49,659 nucleotides of DNA from Treponema sp. UBA3649 (GCA_002373325.1 DFKI01000035.1:1-49659), one strand, 5' to 3'; shown: positions 40,787 through 49,503, numbered from the stretch's first letter. A program made the numbers and translations. Notes: generated by a model from the letters alone, not told the origin.

Positions 40787-41920
40787 TCAGAATTCCCACT
40801 TTGCGTCGAATCCGAGAATCCTGTCGCACTGGACATTTTTTATCATGTTCATTACAGAAAGACGTTTTTCCGTGAACTTCTGGTCACATTCCACAATCAG
40901 TTTTGTCTCACGGATTTCCTCAACGCATTTTTTTATCTCGGGCGTGAGGATTGCGCGGGCGGGTGCGACATAATTGCTTCCTATGACAGGCCCCCTCTTT
41001 GAAAGATACTCGTCGAAATCAAGCTCAGGTTTTCCGTAATCGAATCCTTCCTCCGCGAAAGGTACGAAGGCCATGTTGAAGTCGAAGCAGGGATTCAGAA
41101 CGGTGCGCTCGAAAGTCTCATTGTTCACGAAGAAACCGAAATTTCCAAAATGACGGTCGCAATTCAAGGTTATGCAGTCGGCAACAATCATTCTGCGGAA
41201 CTCGTCCTCACTGTTGAACTCACGGTAGATTTCAATCAGTCTTGGAAGCGTCAATTTTTCTTTGTAGAAAAGAGCAATCGGTCGATATCCGAAATCAGCG
41301 GAGGTGAACAGTTTGCAGTCGGAAACAACCTTGCCGTCATATCTTCTGAGCGTGTATTTGACGGACTTGCAGATTTTTTCGAATACCTGGCTCGCAAGTA
41401 CTTCTCCATAGGGCTCAAGTCCCGTATTTCTCGCTCCGTCGCTTCCGGTTTTTATAAGATGGATTCCGTCCTCCTCATTCAGCCAGCATTTGTCGTAAGC
41501 ACCGTCCGTCGTAAGCTCGGGGGATGTCGTGGACATTTGTATTCCGAAAAGACCCGTTCCGTCGAATGAAAGTTTTGAGATAACAGCATCAAAACGGTTT
41601 TCGTAAAGGTTCAAATCTTTCCATGAGACATTTTCCCTGCTGCTTTTTACCCAGAGAGTGTCGGTCAGAGAAAGGCAGTGGGTCAGGGCAATGAATCCGC
41701 TTTTTGTTTTTCCGCCACACATCTCAAGGATTTTGTTTACGTGCTCCCTGTGTTTTGCGGAACTTCTGCTTGCACACCAAGAGTCAATGTCATTGCACCA
41801 AAAGGGCAGGGGAGAGTATTGCTTCACAATCTTGCAAAACTCAAGCTCACCCTCACCATCAATGATGAAGTCGCAAAGCGGAGTCTCTTTGTTTATGAGT
41901 GTGTAAGTTATTCCTTCCAT
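40787..41920 (-). CDS. HipA-like protein kinase (stand-alone)
   Basis: A 377-residue HipA/CtkA-like kinase. The catalytic loop DRHFGNFGFFVNNETFERTVLNPCFDFNMAFVP (about residues 258-290) gives DRHxxN, then the DFN-type metal-binding segment. Earlier, YDKCWLNEEDGIHLIKTGS may contain the nucleotide-binding Lys. It lacks the HipB antitoxin that normally precedes hipA, and its N-terminus is not the usual HipA N-1 domain. HipA-like stand-alone kinases phosphorylate translation factors or other targets in some bacteria. ATG at 41920 has a -10-like box (TATGAT) ending seven bases upstream. Confidence 0.8.
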   Translation of the reverse strand: MEGITYTLINKETPLCDFIIDGEGELEFCKIVKQYSPLPFWCNDIDSWCASRSSAKHREHVNKILEMCGGKTKSGFIALTHCLSLTDTLWVKSSRENVSWKDLNLYENRFDAVISKLSFDGTGLFGIQMSTTSPELTTDGAYDKCWLNEEDGIHLIKTGSDGARNTGLEPYGEVLASQVFEKICKSVKYTLRRYDGKVVSDCKLFTSADFGYRPIALFYKEKLTLPRLIEIYREFNSEDEFRRMIVADCITLNCDRHFGNFGFFVNNETFERTVLNPCFDFNMAFVPFAEEGFDYGKPELDFDEYLSKRGPVIGSNYVAPARAILTPEIKKCVEEIRETKLIVECDQKFTEKRLSVMNMIKNVQCDRILGFDAKWEF

Positions 41921-41977
41921 AAAATTGATCATATCACAAAAGGACTTTTTTTGCTACTGTGCGTCGAATCAGTCCGC

Positions 41978-42535
41978 TTATTTTTTAAGGCGCTTCACAT
42001 CCGATTTTTTGAAACGACCCGATGCGATGGCAAAGATTATCCTTTCCGAATCAAGTTCCCATGGATCAGAACTTTGCTCACACAGTGCGATGAATGACGG
42101 CCAGTTGAATCTTGCAAGATAATCCCTTGAGCTGTCACATCCGTTTTCAGATCCGCGGTAAAGTCTGTCGGCGATGTATGCGACAAATCCTCCTGTCTCG
42201 GTGATTTCATTTTGGAAGGGATAAAGCGCACCGAGAGGTCTTTCTTTCCAACCTTCGTTTACCGGATAAACAAGGATTCCTGCGGGTGTGTTTTTTTCAA
42301 GAGTGAGACAAAATTTTTTTTCATCTCCGTCAAGCAAAATCACCTGCTCGTTTTCTCCGTCGTAGCATGAGACATACCATGAGCCGGGGGAAAGTGCGGT
42401 GGAGGAAAAATCAATGCTCAGGATTTCCGTGTTTGAAATCATCTCGCATCCGGATGTCAACGCAAGGCAGAACATAAGACAAAACGAGAGACTAAAAATG
42501 GATCCCATAAGGAAAAAAGTTTTCATAAATCTCAT
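41978..42535 (-). CDS. Small lipoprotein, unknown function
   Basis: About 182-185 residues with a lipoprotein signal: FLMGSIFSLSFCLMFCLALTSGC, lipobox LTSGC. The mature part has a mostly hydrophilic mix (ITETGGFVAYIADRLYRGSENGCDSSRDYLARF, then WELDSERIIFAIASGRFKKSDVKRLKK). No family was recognised. The start is uncertain: ATG at 42535 or 42526. A TATAAT box (42546-42541 on this strand) ends five bases before 42535. It lies just behind the HipA-like kinase gene on the same strand. Confidence 0.72.
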   Translation of the reverse strand: MRFMKTFFLMGSIFSLSFCLMFCLALTSGCEMISNTEILSIDFSSTALSPGSWYVSCYDGENEQVILLDGDEKKFCLTLEKNTPAGILVYPVNEGWKERPLGALYPFQNEITETGGFVAYIADRLYRGSENGCDSSRDYLARFNWPSFIALCEQSSDPWELDSERIIFAIASGRFKKSDVKRLKK

Positions 42536-42607
42536 ACTATATTATAGGCCTCAAAAGTCCGTTACGGTAATCAAAGTGCAAAAAAAATTTGAAAAAATTT
42601 AAATTTG

Positions 42608-42724
42608 AGATTGCCGTATCAAGTACGGCAATGACAGGTTTTCAGTACGGCGATGACAGGTATCAAGAACGGCAATGACAGGTTTCTAGTACGGAAATGG
42701 CAGGTATCAAGAACGGCGATGAGA
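42608..42724. repeat. Palindromic element with four diverged half-copies
   Basis: ATTGCCGTATCAAGTACGGC with AATGACAGG is followed by four 24-base copies of the pattern TCAAGAACGGCAATGACAGG, gradually changed. The arms (GTACGGC, GAACGGC) differ from those of the other clusters, but the AATGACA end is kept. Confidence 0.8.
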
Positions 42725-42803
42725 TTTTTTGATATGCGATGATGCTTTCGGGAAACTTGTTTTTTATTGGAAACTGTGCTATAAAAATTCTGAGGAGCAA
42801 AAG

Positions 42804-42908
42804 ATGACGCTGTTTGATGAGCTGCAGAAAGTTTCGTCCGAAGAGGATGTGAAGGACCTTTACATAAAAGCGCTTAGGCTGAAGGGGTATCAGCCAAGGG
42901 GGATTTGA
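42804..42908 (+). CDS. Truncated remnant resembling a type II restriction/methylase N-terminus
   Basis: A 34-residue ORF with a fine GAGGAG ribosome site. It reads MTLFDELQKVSSEEDVKDLY and continues YIKALRLKGYQPRGI. This matches the start of a large N6-adenine restriction-modification family (S-S-E-E-D-V-K, IKAL.LKGY) but stops at residue 34 where about 1000 residues would follow. It is likely a broken gene; recognition is by memory of the family pattern and is tentative. Confidence 0.4.
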   Translation: MTLFDELQKVSSEEDVKDLYIKALRLKGYQPRGI

Positions 42909-42911
42909 TTT

Positions 42912-43097
42912 ATGGTTGCACCTACATTCGAGGAGACTGTGTTTGTATGCAAAAACTGCGGCAAGATTTTTTTCGGAAGGGATTGCGGGAGGATTAAAAA
43001 GAAACCGATTCCGCCTTTTTCCCCGGGATTCCTTCCCCCAAAATGTCCTGAGTGCGGGAGCCGGAAAACGGAGAAAAATATGGCGGTGTGTTACTAA
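42912..43097 (+). CDS. Small zinc-ribbon protein
   Basis: A 61-residue protein with two CxxC pairs, FVCKNCGKIFF and PKCPECGSRKTEKN, spaced as in a zinc ribbon. It starts just after the short ORF at 42804-42908; a GGGGGA nine bases upstream could serve as ribosome site. The middle (RIKKKPIPPFSPGFLPP) is proline-rich. Probably a small metal-binding regulator or accessory protein, function unknown. Its end overlaps the convergent glycosyltransferase gene by four bases. Confidence 0.65.
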   Translation: MVAPTFEETVFVCKNCGKIFFGRDCGRIKKKPIPPFSPGFLPPKCPECGSRKTEKNMAVCY

Positions 43098-44233
43098 GAT
43101 TCGTAAGTCACCTTGCGTCCCTTCCAATCAATCTCCTTTTTGAAAATCTGGTGCCAGAGACCGCGTACCAAAAGAATGGTGCAGATTCCGAACATGCACA
43201 TGCCCATAAGCGGAACCGGGGATTTGAATCCGTGGTAGTTCGTGATGACCGCGTATGCAGTGTAAAGAAGCAGGGTTCCGAGCGCGAAAAGAATGGACGG
43301 AAGACTCAGGTGCAGGAAAATCAGGCCGAGGACGGAAAGAAGGGGGAGCAGGGTGAATCCCAAAAGGAGGAGGAATGCAAAAGGCATGAGGGCGCACATG
43401 AGGGGAGTGAATTTGATTGCGGAGATGAATCCTCTTTCCATGCCCTTCATCGCTTCCTTGAAGTTGGGATACATGAGGCAGGAGAGCGCGTATTTCATGT
43501 TTGCGAAAATCTGCTTGTGCCCGGTGGAGCAGAAAAGCCTTGCCATGTTCACGTCGTCGTCATTCGCGTTTTTGATTTTTTCCACGCCTCCCACTTCAAG
43601 CAGGGATTTCTTTTCCATCATCATGTACTGACCGATGGCCATTGCGAAAGGTGTTTTCTGAAATCTGTTCTGCAAAAATACCGGAAGATAGAACATTGTG
43701 TTAAGGACGATTATGGAGACACAGGCAGCTGAAATCGGTCTGTCGGCAAGTTCCTCGGGATATCCGCTTACCATCTTCGCGTTGTTCGTGAGCAAAAGGT
43801 CAACTCCGTAACGGACCGAGCATTTTTTGTGCATGGTGTCCGCGTCGGTAAAAAGGATATAGTCTCCGCTCGCGACTTCAAGCATCTGTTTCATGCCGTA
43901 AACTTTTCCTCTCCATCCCTTCTCAAGGGGCTTTCCCTTCATCACCTTGAGTCTGGAATCCTCTTCGGAAAGGCGCCTCAAAATCTCCGGGGTGGAATCG
44001 TCGCTGTTGTCGTCGAGCACGATGATCTCCAGGTTCGGATAATCCTGCTCCATGAAAGAGCGCACGCACCTCTCTATGTTCGCCTCTTCGTTTCTTGCCG
44101 GAATGCACACGGAAACTTTCGGGGTCTCGTTCTGTTTTCTCATCCTCATGGAATGCATGGTGATGATGTTGGAAAGTGTTATCAGCATGGAGTAAACTCC
44201 GACCGCAAGCACAATGATACCGATGATTAGCAT
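43094..44233 (-). CDS. Family 2 glycosyltransferase with C-terminal membrane helices
   Basis: A 379-residue membrane-linked GT2 enzyme. After an N-terminal helix (LIIGIIVLAVGVYSMLITL) the GT-A fold shows VSVCIPARNEEANIERCVRS, EIIVLDDNSDDSTPEIL, GDYILFTDADTMHKKC (DxD) and ANDDDVNMARLF (the QxxRW-type region is not evident). C-terminal helices TPLMCALMPFAFLLLLGFTLL and others anchor it. It resembles bacterial carotenoid, hopanoid or chlorobactene-type glycosyltransferases of the ceramide glucosyltransferase group. Likely makes a glycolipid; substrate unknown. Three 11-base direct repeats lie upstream of it. Confidence 0.86.
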   Translation of the reverse strand: MLIIGIIVLAVGVYSMLITLSNIITMHSMRMRKQNETPKVSVCIPARNEEANIERCVRSFMEQDYPNLEIIVLDDNSDDSTPEILRRLSEEDSRLKVMKGKPLEKGWRGKVYGMKQMLEVASGDYILFTDADTMHKKCSVRYGVDLLLTNNAKMVSGYPEELADRPISAACVSIIVLNTMFYLPVFLQNRFQKTPFAMAIGQYMMMEKKSLLEVGGVEKIKNANDDDVNMARLFCSTGHKQIFANMKYALSCLMYPNFKEAMKGMERGFISAIKFTPLMCALMPFAFLLLLGFTLLPLLSVLGLIFLHLSLPSILFALGTLLLYTAYAVITNYHGFKSPVPLMGMCMFGICTILLVRGLWHQIFKKEIDWKGRKVTYES

Positions 44234-44310
44234 GTCAACCTCACAAAAAAAATCTCTCAGGAAGTGACATCCATAATATCATTTTTCCGCATCTTTGTGA
44301 ATAGATAAGA

Positions 44311-44343
44311 GCGTATTAAACGCGTATTAAACGCGTATTAAGT
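44311..44343. repeat. Three 11-base direct repeats before the glycosyltransferase gene
   Basis: GCGTATTAAAC occurs at 44311-44321 and 44322-44332, and GCGTATTAAGT at 44333-44343. An 11-base period puts the copies on one face of the helix. They lie between the glycosyltransferase start (44233) and the araC stop (44351). Confidence 0.75.
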
Positions 44344-44350
44344 TTGTGGG

Positions 44351-45091
44351 CTAGTCGGATTCAATCTTGTTTCGGAAATTTTTCTCGCGGAATTTTTTCG
44401 GGGTGACGGCGCAGGATTTTTTGAACATGGAGATGAAATGACTCTCGCTGCTGAAATTCAAAAAACTTGAGATTTCGGAGATTGAGTGCTGCGTGTATGC
44501 AAGAAGATTTTTTGCCGCGTCGATTCTTTTTTTCATCAGGTAGCTTGAGATGCTCGTCCCAGTTTCTTTGTGGAAGAGCCGTGAGATGTATGATTCGCTA
44601 AGCTCTGCGTTTTCCGCGATGTTTCCGAGCGTGATTTTCTCATGCAGGTTGTCGTAGATGTAGTCGATTGTTTTTTGCACCGGCTTCGAGTAGATTTTTA
44701 CCGGCCTCACTTTTTTCATCCTTTTTACGTAGGTCTCGCACAGCTCCTTGTGAATGGCATTAATCTCCTCCTCGCTTTTGCATGTGTCGATTTTCCTGAT
44801 GTAGATGTCACTCAGATTGTACGCGCTCTCCATCTCAAGTCCTCCCTCGATGCAGTAGCGTGTGATGAAGGAGATTGTAATCACAAGGTGGTACTTCAAA
44901 TTCCTTAAGGGGTTCTCGCTGAGCTTTCCGAATCCCTCGGCGCAAAAGGGAGTGAAGAGTTTCCTCATCTCCCTCATGTTTCCGTTTCTTATGGCCTGAT
45001 AAAACGCAAGTTCCTTTTCGTATGGGATGTGTGTGAGCGAGTATTCCCGGTTGTAGAATTCGGTCTTCGCAAGTTCTTCCCTGATTCCCAT
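44351..45091 (-). CDS. AraC-family transcriptional regulator
   Basis: About 246 residues. The C-terminal 100 residues are an AraC/XylS double helix-turn-helix: TIDYIYDNLHEKITLGNIAENAELSESYISRLFHKETGTSISSYLMKKRIDAAKNLLAYTQHSISEISSFLNFSSESHFISMFKKSCAVTPKKFR. The N-terminal sensor (AFYQAIRNGNMREMRKLFTPFC ... YHLVITISFITRYCIEGGLEMESAYNLSDIYIRKID) is an all-helical domain seen in AraC proteins of Firmicutes and spirochaetes. GGGGAG seven bases before the ATG at 45091 supports this start, not the frame to 45145. Four operator-like repeats precede the gene; it may control the GH16 gene beside it. Confidence 0.9.
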   Translation of the reverse strand: MGIREELAKTEFYNREYSLTHIPYEKELAFYQAIRNGNMREMRKLFTPFCAEGFGKLSENPLRNLKYHLVITISFITRYCIEGGLEMESAYNLSDIYIRKIDTCKSEEEINAIHKELCETYVKRMKKVRPVKIYSKPVQKTIDYIYDNLHEKITLGNIAENAELSESYISRLFHKETGTSISSYLMKKRIDAAKNLLAYTQHSISEISSFLNFSSESHFISMFKKSCAVTPKKFREKNFRNKIESD

Positions 45092-45112
45092 TTTTCTTCT
45101 CCCCGAAACTAG

Positions 45113-45186
45113 TTGATTAAAATCAAATAAATTGATTAAAATCAAAAATTTGATTTATCAAATCAAAAATTGATTTATCAAATCAA
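45113..45186. promoter_or_regulatory. Four palindromic sites spaced about 19 bases, araC promoter
   Basis: TTGATTAAAATCAA at 45113-45126 and 45132-45145, and TTGATTTATCAAATCAA at 45150-45166 and 45170-45186. Starts are 19, 18 and 20 bases apart, close to two helical turns. All share the half-site TTGATT/AATCAA. They lie between the araC ATG (45091) and the 3' end of the GH16 gene (45213). Confidence 0.7.
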
Positions 45187-45212
45187 TTTGCTCACTCACA
45201 TCCCGGCGTCTT

Positions 45213-47459
45213 TTATTTTACCACGCTGATTGAAACGTCGTCGATGCAAATCTTGTGGCTTGTGTTTATCACCTTGTCGTTTACGGCTCCCATGGAAATC
45301 GTGAAGATTACCGCATTGTCCGTCGCGTTGTTCATCGTGAAGGTGTGAGCGTAAGTCTTGTAATCCTTTGAGACCTCTATGCGGTGCGTGTCGGAGTAGG
45401 GAATCCAGTTGTCGTCCTTGGAACCGTCCCTCTGCAAAGCCCACATGATTGTCCTGTCCAAATCTGATTTTGCCCTGAAGCTCACGCGGTATGTCTTTCC
45501 TTTTTCAAGGGTGATTGAACTCTGCTTGAGCTGAATCATCCAGTCCATGTTTCCTGTTTTGTCAATGCTGATTACGGCCTCTTTGTTACCGTTTGTCTCA
45601 ACTATGTCGCAGGAAGACTTTGAGTTCTGATGAGCGTAAAGTTCCCATGCCGCCATTCCGCTCGTGAAGTCACCGTTCAAAAGACAGATGTTTTCCTTGA
45701 GCGAAACGTTGTCCACATAGATTGTCGTTCCCTGACTTGCAAGGTACATCTCAAGACTTTGCTCAGAGTCATTTTCCGCCGAGAATGTGTACTCGAATTT
45801 CTGGCTCTTTTTTGAAAGTACCGGGGATGCCGTGAACTCACCGAGCTTTACTCCCATGGTGCATTTTTTTGTGGCATAGGCATCGAAGCGGAGCGTGTAC
45901 TGTTTTCCCTTCGAAAGATAAAGTCCGTCCTGACTTACAGTGACAGATTTCAAATCAGTCTTTGTGTTTCCGGATGCGACCATCAGCTCCCTGCGTCCGT
46001 TTGTGTTCGTGACTTTCACTTCGGCACTGATTGTGTTCTCAATCTTCCAGTTCGCGAGCCTTCCCTTTCCTTCCTGGAACTGTCCGTTGTGAATCATGTT
46101 TCCGTCGGGAAGAAGTTTCGCACCTGAGAGCGCAAGATCCAATGCTCCCGTTTTCTCAAGACGCACGTTCGAGATGTGGACCGGTGAGAGCGAGCCCTGG
46201 TTTCCGCAGTTGAACTCAAGACGCGCCGTGGAATCTGTTTTTTCGGTCATCTGGAAATCCCATGAGAAATGCCTGGTGTTTTTTTCAAGCTTCACGTCGG
46301 TGTCGGGGAGATAGCGGATCCATCCGTTGTTCGGTGCCGTAATCGCTGTGATTATTGTCCTTTCCTCATCTGAGCTCGCGTCGAATGAAAGCCGGTAGGA
46401 GAATCCTTTTTCCATGACTATCGGACTCTGCACGACCTGAATCGCATAGGACACGGGACCGTCGCTCTTGGGTCCAATCTCAAGTTTTCCGTCGCTTGCC
46501 GAGAACGCAGCGTCTCCACCCTGGAATTTCAAAAGCTCCCAGTCTCCTTCTCCACCACGGATGATGTTTCCGCTTGAGTCAGTCTTTGCCGTGGAAGGAC
46601 CTGCCGAAGGTTTTTCCACATCCTCGTTGTATTCCTTTTTTTGGTAGACTTTGATCCAGTCCACGACCATCTGCGCTTCCTTTCCGAATCCGGTACTGGC
46701 ATCAGGATTTCCGGGCCAATCTCCGCCTACCGCAACGTTCAGGATGATGTAGAATGGCTGGTCAAAAGGTGCCGGGTAAGTCACTTCCTCGAATCCGGGT
46801 CGGCATGTGAACCAGTCGTTTACGGTGCTGTATTTTACTCCGTCGCAATAAAAACGAATCTCCCCGGGTTCCCATTCCACCGCAAAATCATGGAAGGAAT
46901 CCGCGAAATTTCCGTCCTTGAGTTTGTAAGTTCCCTGCGCCTGATTGTGTGGCTCACCGAAATGCAGCGTTCCGTAAAGTGTGTCGGTCTGATTTCCAAG
47001 AACTTCCATTATGTCAATCTCTCCGCACTTGGGCCACTGTCCGTAAAAGCTCTCGTCATCGGGCATCATCCAAAAAGCGGGCAAAAATCCCTTGCCTTCA
47101 GGAACCTTGAGCCTTGCCTCTATGCGTCCGTATGTGAACGCGTGCTTACCCCTTGTGTTGATTCTTCCCGATGTGTAAGAGACGCTTCCGTCTTTTTTCA
47201 CCTGCTTGACCGGCTGTATGACAAGGAACCCGTCCTTCACGTAGGTGTTCTCCTTTGATGTTCCATAGGATTGCAGCTCGTTGTTCACCCATCCCGGCTC
47301 GTGGGTCTCAAAATTCCAGTCCTTTTTGTTTACTGCCTTTCCGTTGAAATCCTCCTTCCACACAAGGTCCTTTTCCGTGTAGATTGAAGTCTCCTGTGCC
47401 GAAAGATTGCATGCCACGCTAAGGACAGCCGCAGCAAATACGCATACCGTTCTTCTCAT
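45213..47459 (-). CDS. Secreted GH16 glucanase with carbohydrate-binding modules
   Basis: About 748 residues. The signal MRRTVCVFAAAVLSVACNLSAQ is followed by a GH16 domain of about 260 residues (LVWKEDFNGKAVNKKDWNFE, ... GWVNNELQSYG ... and the catalytic ExDxxE in CGEIDIMEVLG, then YHDFAVEWEPGEIRFYCDG). The rest contains three repeated beta-sandwich regions typical of CBM4_9/CBM22-like modules (about residues 290-430, 440-590, 600-745), ending in a DDVSISV-type strand. It probably cleaves beta-1,3/1,4-glucans such as laminarin or lichenin, fitting a gut plant or fungal polysaccharide diet. AGGAGG precedes the ATG by nine bases. Confidence 0.92.
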   Translation of the reverse strand: MRRTVCVFAAAVLSVACNLSAQETSIYTEKDLVWKEDFNGKAVNKKDWNFETHEPGWVNNELQSYGTSKENTYVKDGFLVIQPVKQVKKDGSVSYTSGRINTRGKHAFTYGRIEARLKVPEGKGFLPAFWMMPDDESFYGQWPKCGEIDIMEVLGNQTDTLYGTLHFGEPHNQAQGTYKLKDGNFADSFHDFAVEWEPGEIRFYCDGVKYSTVNDWFTCRPGFEEVTYPAPFDQPFYIILNVAVGGDWPGNPDASTGFGKEAQMVVDWIKVYQKKEYNEDVEKPSAGPSTAKTDSSGNIIRGGEGDWELLKFQGGDAAFSASDGKLEIGPKSDGPVSYAIQVVQSPIVMEKGFSYRLSFDASSDEERTIITAITAPNNGWIRYLPDTDVKLEKNTRHFSWDFQMTEKTDSTARLEFNCGNQGSLSPVHISNVRLEKTGALDLALSGAKLLPDGNMIHNGQFQEGKGRLANWKIENTISAEVKVTNTNGRRELMVASGNTKTDLKSVTVSQDGLYLSKGKQYTLRFDAYATKKCTMGVKLGEFTASPVLSKKSQKFEYTFSAENDSEQSLEMYLASQGTTIYVDNVSLKENICLLNGDFTSGMAAWELYAHQNSKSSCDIVETNGNKEAVISIDKTGNMDWMIQLKQSSITLEKGKTYRVSFRAKSDLDRTIMWALQRDGSKDDNWIPYSDTHRIEVSKDYKTYAHTFTMNNATDNAVIFTISMGAVNDKVINTSHKICIDDVSISVVK

Positions 47460-47518
47460 TCTCATAATCCTCCTGATTATATTCTGTGTCATAATCCGGG
47501 ATAAAAATATCATAATCT

Positions 47519-47588
47519 TGTCATTAATATCAAAATTTTGTCATAAATGTCAAGATTTTTGCCATGAATGTCAGATTTTTGACAGGCA
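47519..47588. promoter_or_regulatory. Direct repeats at about 20-base spacing upstream of the GH16 gene
   Basis: TGTCATTAATATCAAAATTT (47519-47538), TGTCATAAATGTCAAGATTT (47539-47558) and TGCCATGAATGTCAGATTTT (47560-47579), followed by TGACAGG. A consensus of TGYCATNAATRTCAA repeated every 20-21 bases is like an AraC/XylS-type activator site. It lies 60-130 bases upstream of the GH16 start at 47459 and next to the 3' end of the EAL gene. Confidence 0.6.
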
Positions 47589-47589
47589 C

Positions 47590-49503
47590 TCAGTGTGAGC
47601 TGTTGAAGACTTTGCAGAATTCCATGAACTCAATTTTCGGAATGGGCTTGGAGTAGAAATATCCCTGGCAATAGTCGCACCCGAGAGAGACCACGAGATT
47701 TCTCTGCTCCTTTGTCTCCACTCCCTCAATCAGGATTTTTTTGCCGAGTGATTTTATCATCCGCATCGTGTTCTCAAGTACAATCCTCGCGGAGTCATTT
47801 TTTTCCGCTTCCCATAGAATTGACTTGTCAATCTTGATGATGTCGAAGTCCATGTTGAAAATGTATGTCGCGTTCGAATATCCGGTTCCGTAATCGTCAA
47901 GGGAAAAAGAGAATCCCATGTCACGAAGCTCGCGGAAAGTCTTTTGGAAAGTTTCCTGACTGTTGATTGCGGCGCTCTCGGTAATCTCCAGGTTGATTGC
48001 GGAAGGTGGAAGTCCGTAGTGCTCGATGGTGGACTTGAAAATCTGCGGGATGGTTTTGTGCATGCATTGCACGGTGGAAAGGTTCAGCTCTATGAACGAG
48101 ATTCCAAGGCTGTGAAGCTGCTCGATTGAAAACATCTTGCACACTTCCTCAAGGACGAAGTGACCGATTGCCGTGACCGAACCGTTTTTTTCCGCGATGG
48201 GGATGAATTCCTCGGGAGAGATGAAACCAAGTTCCTCGTCGAAAAGCCGTATCAGTGCCTCCGCCGACCGGATTTTGTTTTGACGCGCGTCCCAAATCGG
48301 CTGGAAGAAAACTCTGAACGCGTTGTTCTCAAGTGCCCTTTTTACAGCTTCCTCCACAGATTTCTGTCTCTTTAAATATGTGAGCTCCTCTTTTCTGAAG
48401 ATTTGAATTCTCTCGTCGGATTTTACGGATGCGTCCACAAGCTCAAGCAGGTCCCCCGGAAGATTGATGTCCTCGGGAACGTTCACTTCGTAAATCTGCG
48501 TGCGGAAAGAGAGTATGCGGTTGTTGTAAAGCCAGTCGGTGGAAAATCTGTTCGTGAGGTATTTCAGAATCAGCTCGGATTTTTTTAGAATGGGTCCGTA
48601 GAGAATCAGCACGAAATTTCCGTTGTTGCAGTCGTAAACGGAGTCGTCGCTTGAAATCTGGACCAGCCACTGCGCCATTTCGTAAAGGACCGTGGACATG
48701 TCGTTGTAGCCGACTATCTGCATGAAATTTTTTTCGTTCAGGATTTTTATGATGAAGGCTTTGTACGGGGTTCCGTTTTTGTACAAATCAGCTGTGTCCG
48801 AGATGAAGGTTCCGCGGTTGAAGACGTTGGATGTGCTGCTGTAGATTTCGGACGGATTTTCCACTTCAATCAGGAGGCAGAGGGTCATGGAAATTTCTAT
48901 GAAACATTCGATGAGCATGTATGGGTGGAAAAATTGAATCGCGGTGGACGCTATGCAGCACGTGATGAAAAGTATAAGCGGAATTTCCTTGTGATGCGTG
49001 ATGAGCCTTCTGTAACGGATGATGCTTATGGCGCAGATGAGCACATAGAAGATTACCATGACGTAGATTAGAATCATGAGCGGGCCGCGCTGGTAGTTCA
49101 AGTTTGAGTCATAGCCGAAGATGAGCCTTGTGAAGGGATTTGTAAGCTGCATGAGAAGGATGAGCGCATAGGGGATGAAAACAAGGATGAAGAGCTTGGC
49201 GTGTTTCTTTTTGAACGCTCCCGTGAGAACCAGGAGATAGACCGTGACGATTACGGGGACAAGGGTGTGGCTCAGGTAGTAGAGGTGGTTCGCTATATCC
49301 ATGAGGACAAAAAGTCTGTCCGGGCTTTGTCTTGAAATCAGTACCGAGGCAATGTCGGCTATGGTCATAACTAGCTCGTCAATCAACAGGAAGAGGAAGA
49401 CCTTGCTTTGCGTTCTGTGGCAGTTCGCCTTCCGGATGAAAAGAAGGATTGTAATCAGCGAGATGAGCAGCGCGCTCTGGTCAAAATAAATTATATAGTC
49501 CAC
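47590..49503 (-). CDS. Membrane-bound EAL phosphodiesterase with degenerate GGDEF domain
   Basis: A 637-residue c-di-GMP protein. The first about 230 residues hold seven or so membrane helices (LLISLITILLFIRKA, ELVMTIADIASVLI, LVPVIVTVYLLVLTG, ...) like the 7TM histidine-kinase-type sensor. A degenerate GGDEF region follows (NGNFVLILYGP in place of GGDEF). The EAL domain is intact: EALIRL, FIELNLS, LEITES, SLDDYGTGYS, IIKIDKS, LIEGVET and CDYCQGYFYSKP, with all usual metal and catalytic residues, so it should degrade c-di-GMP. The start is a GTG with GGAGG about 10 bases upstream. It is the last gene on the right. Confidence 0.93.
   Translation of the reverse strand: MDYIIYFDQSALLISLITILLFIRKANCHRTQSKVFLFLLIDELVMTIADIASVLISRQSPDRLFVLMDIANHLYYLSHTLVPVIVTVYLLVLTGAFKKKHAKLFILVFIPYALILLMQLTNPFTRLIFGYDSNLNYQRGPLMILIYVMVIFYVLICAISIIRYRRLITHHKEIPLILFITCCIASTAIQFFHPYMLIECFIEISMTLCLLIEVENPSEIYSSTSNVFNRGTFISDTADLYKNGTPYKAFIIKILNEKNFMQIVGYNDMSTVLYEMAQWLVQISSDDSVYDCNNGNFVLILYGPILKKSELILKYLTNRFSTDWLYNNRILSFRTQIYEVNVPEDINLPGDLLELVDASVKSDERIQIFRKEELTYLKRQKSVEEAVKRALENNAFRVFFQPIWDARQNKIRSAEALIRLFDEELGFISPEEFIPIAEKNGSVTAIGHFVLEEVCKMFSIEQLHSLGISFIELNLSTVQCMHKTIPQIFKSTIEHYGLPPSAINLEITESAAINSQETFQKTFRELRDMGFSFSLDDYGTGYSNATYIFNMDFDIIKIDKSILWEAEKNDSARIVLENTMRMIKSLGKKILIEGVETKEQRNLVVSLGCDYCQGYFYSKPIPKIEFMEFCKVFNSSH

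Noticed and set aside
43052..43732. 226-residue open frame opposite the glycosyltransferase
   Set aside because: Antisense shadow of a clear GT2 gene with very unusual composition (rich in His, Glu, Lys, Gly) and no family pattern.
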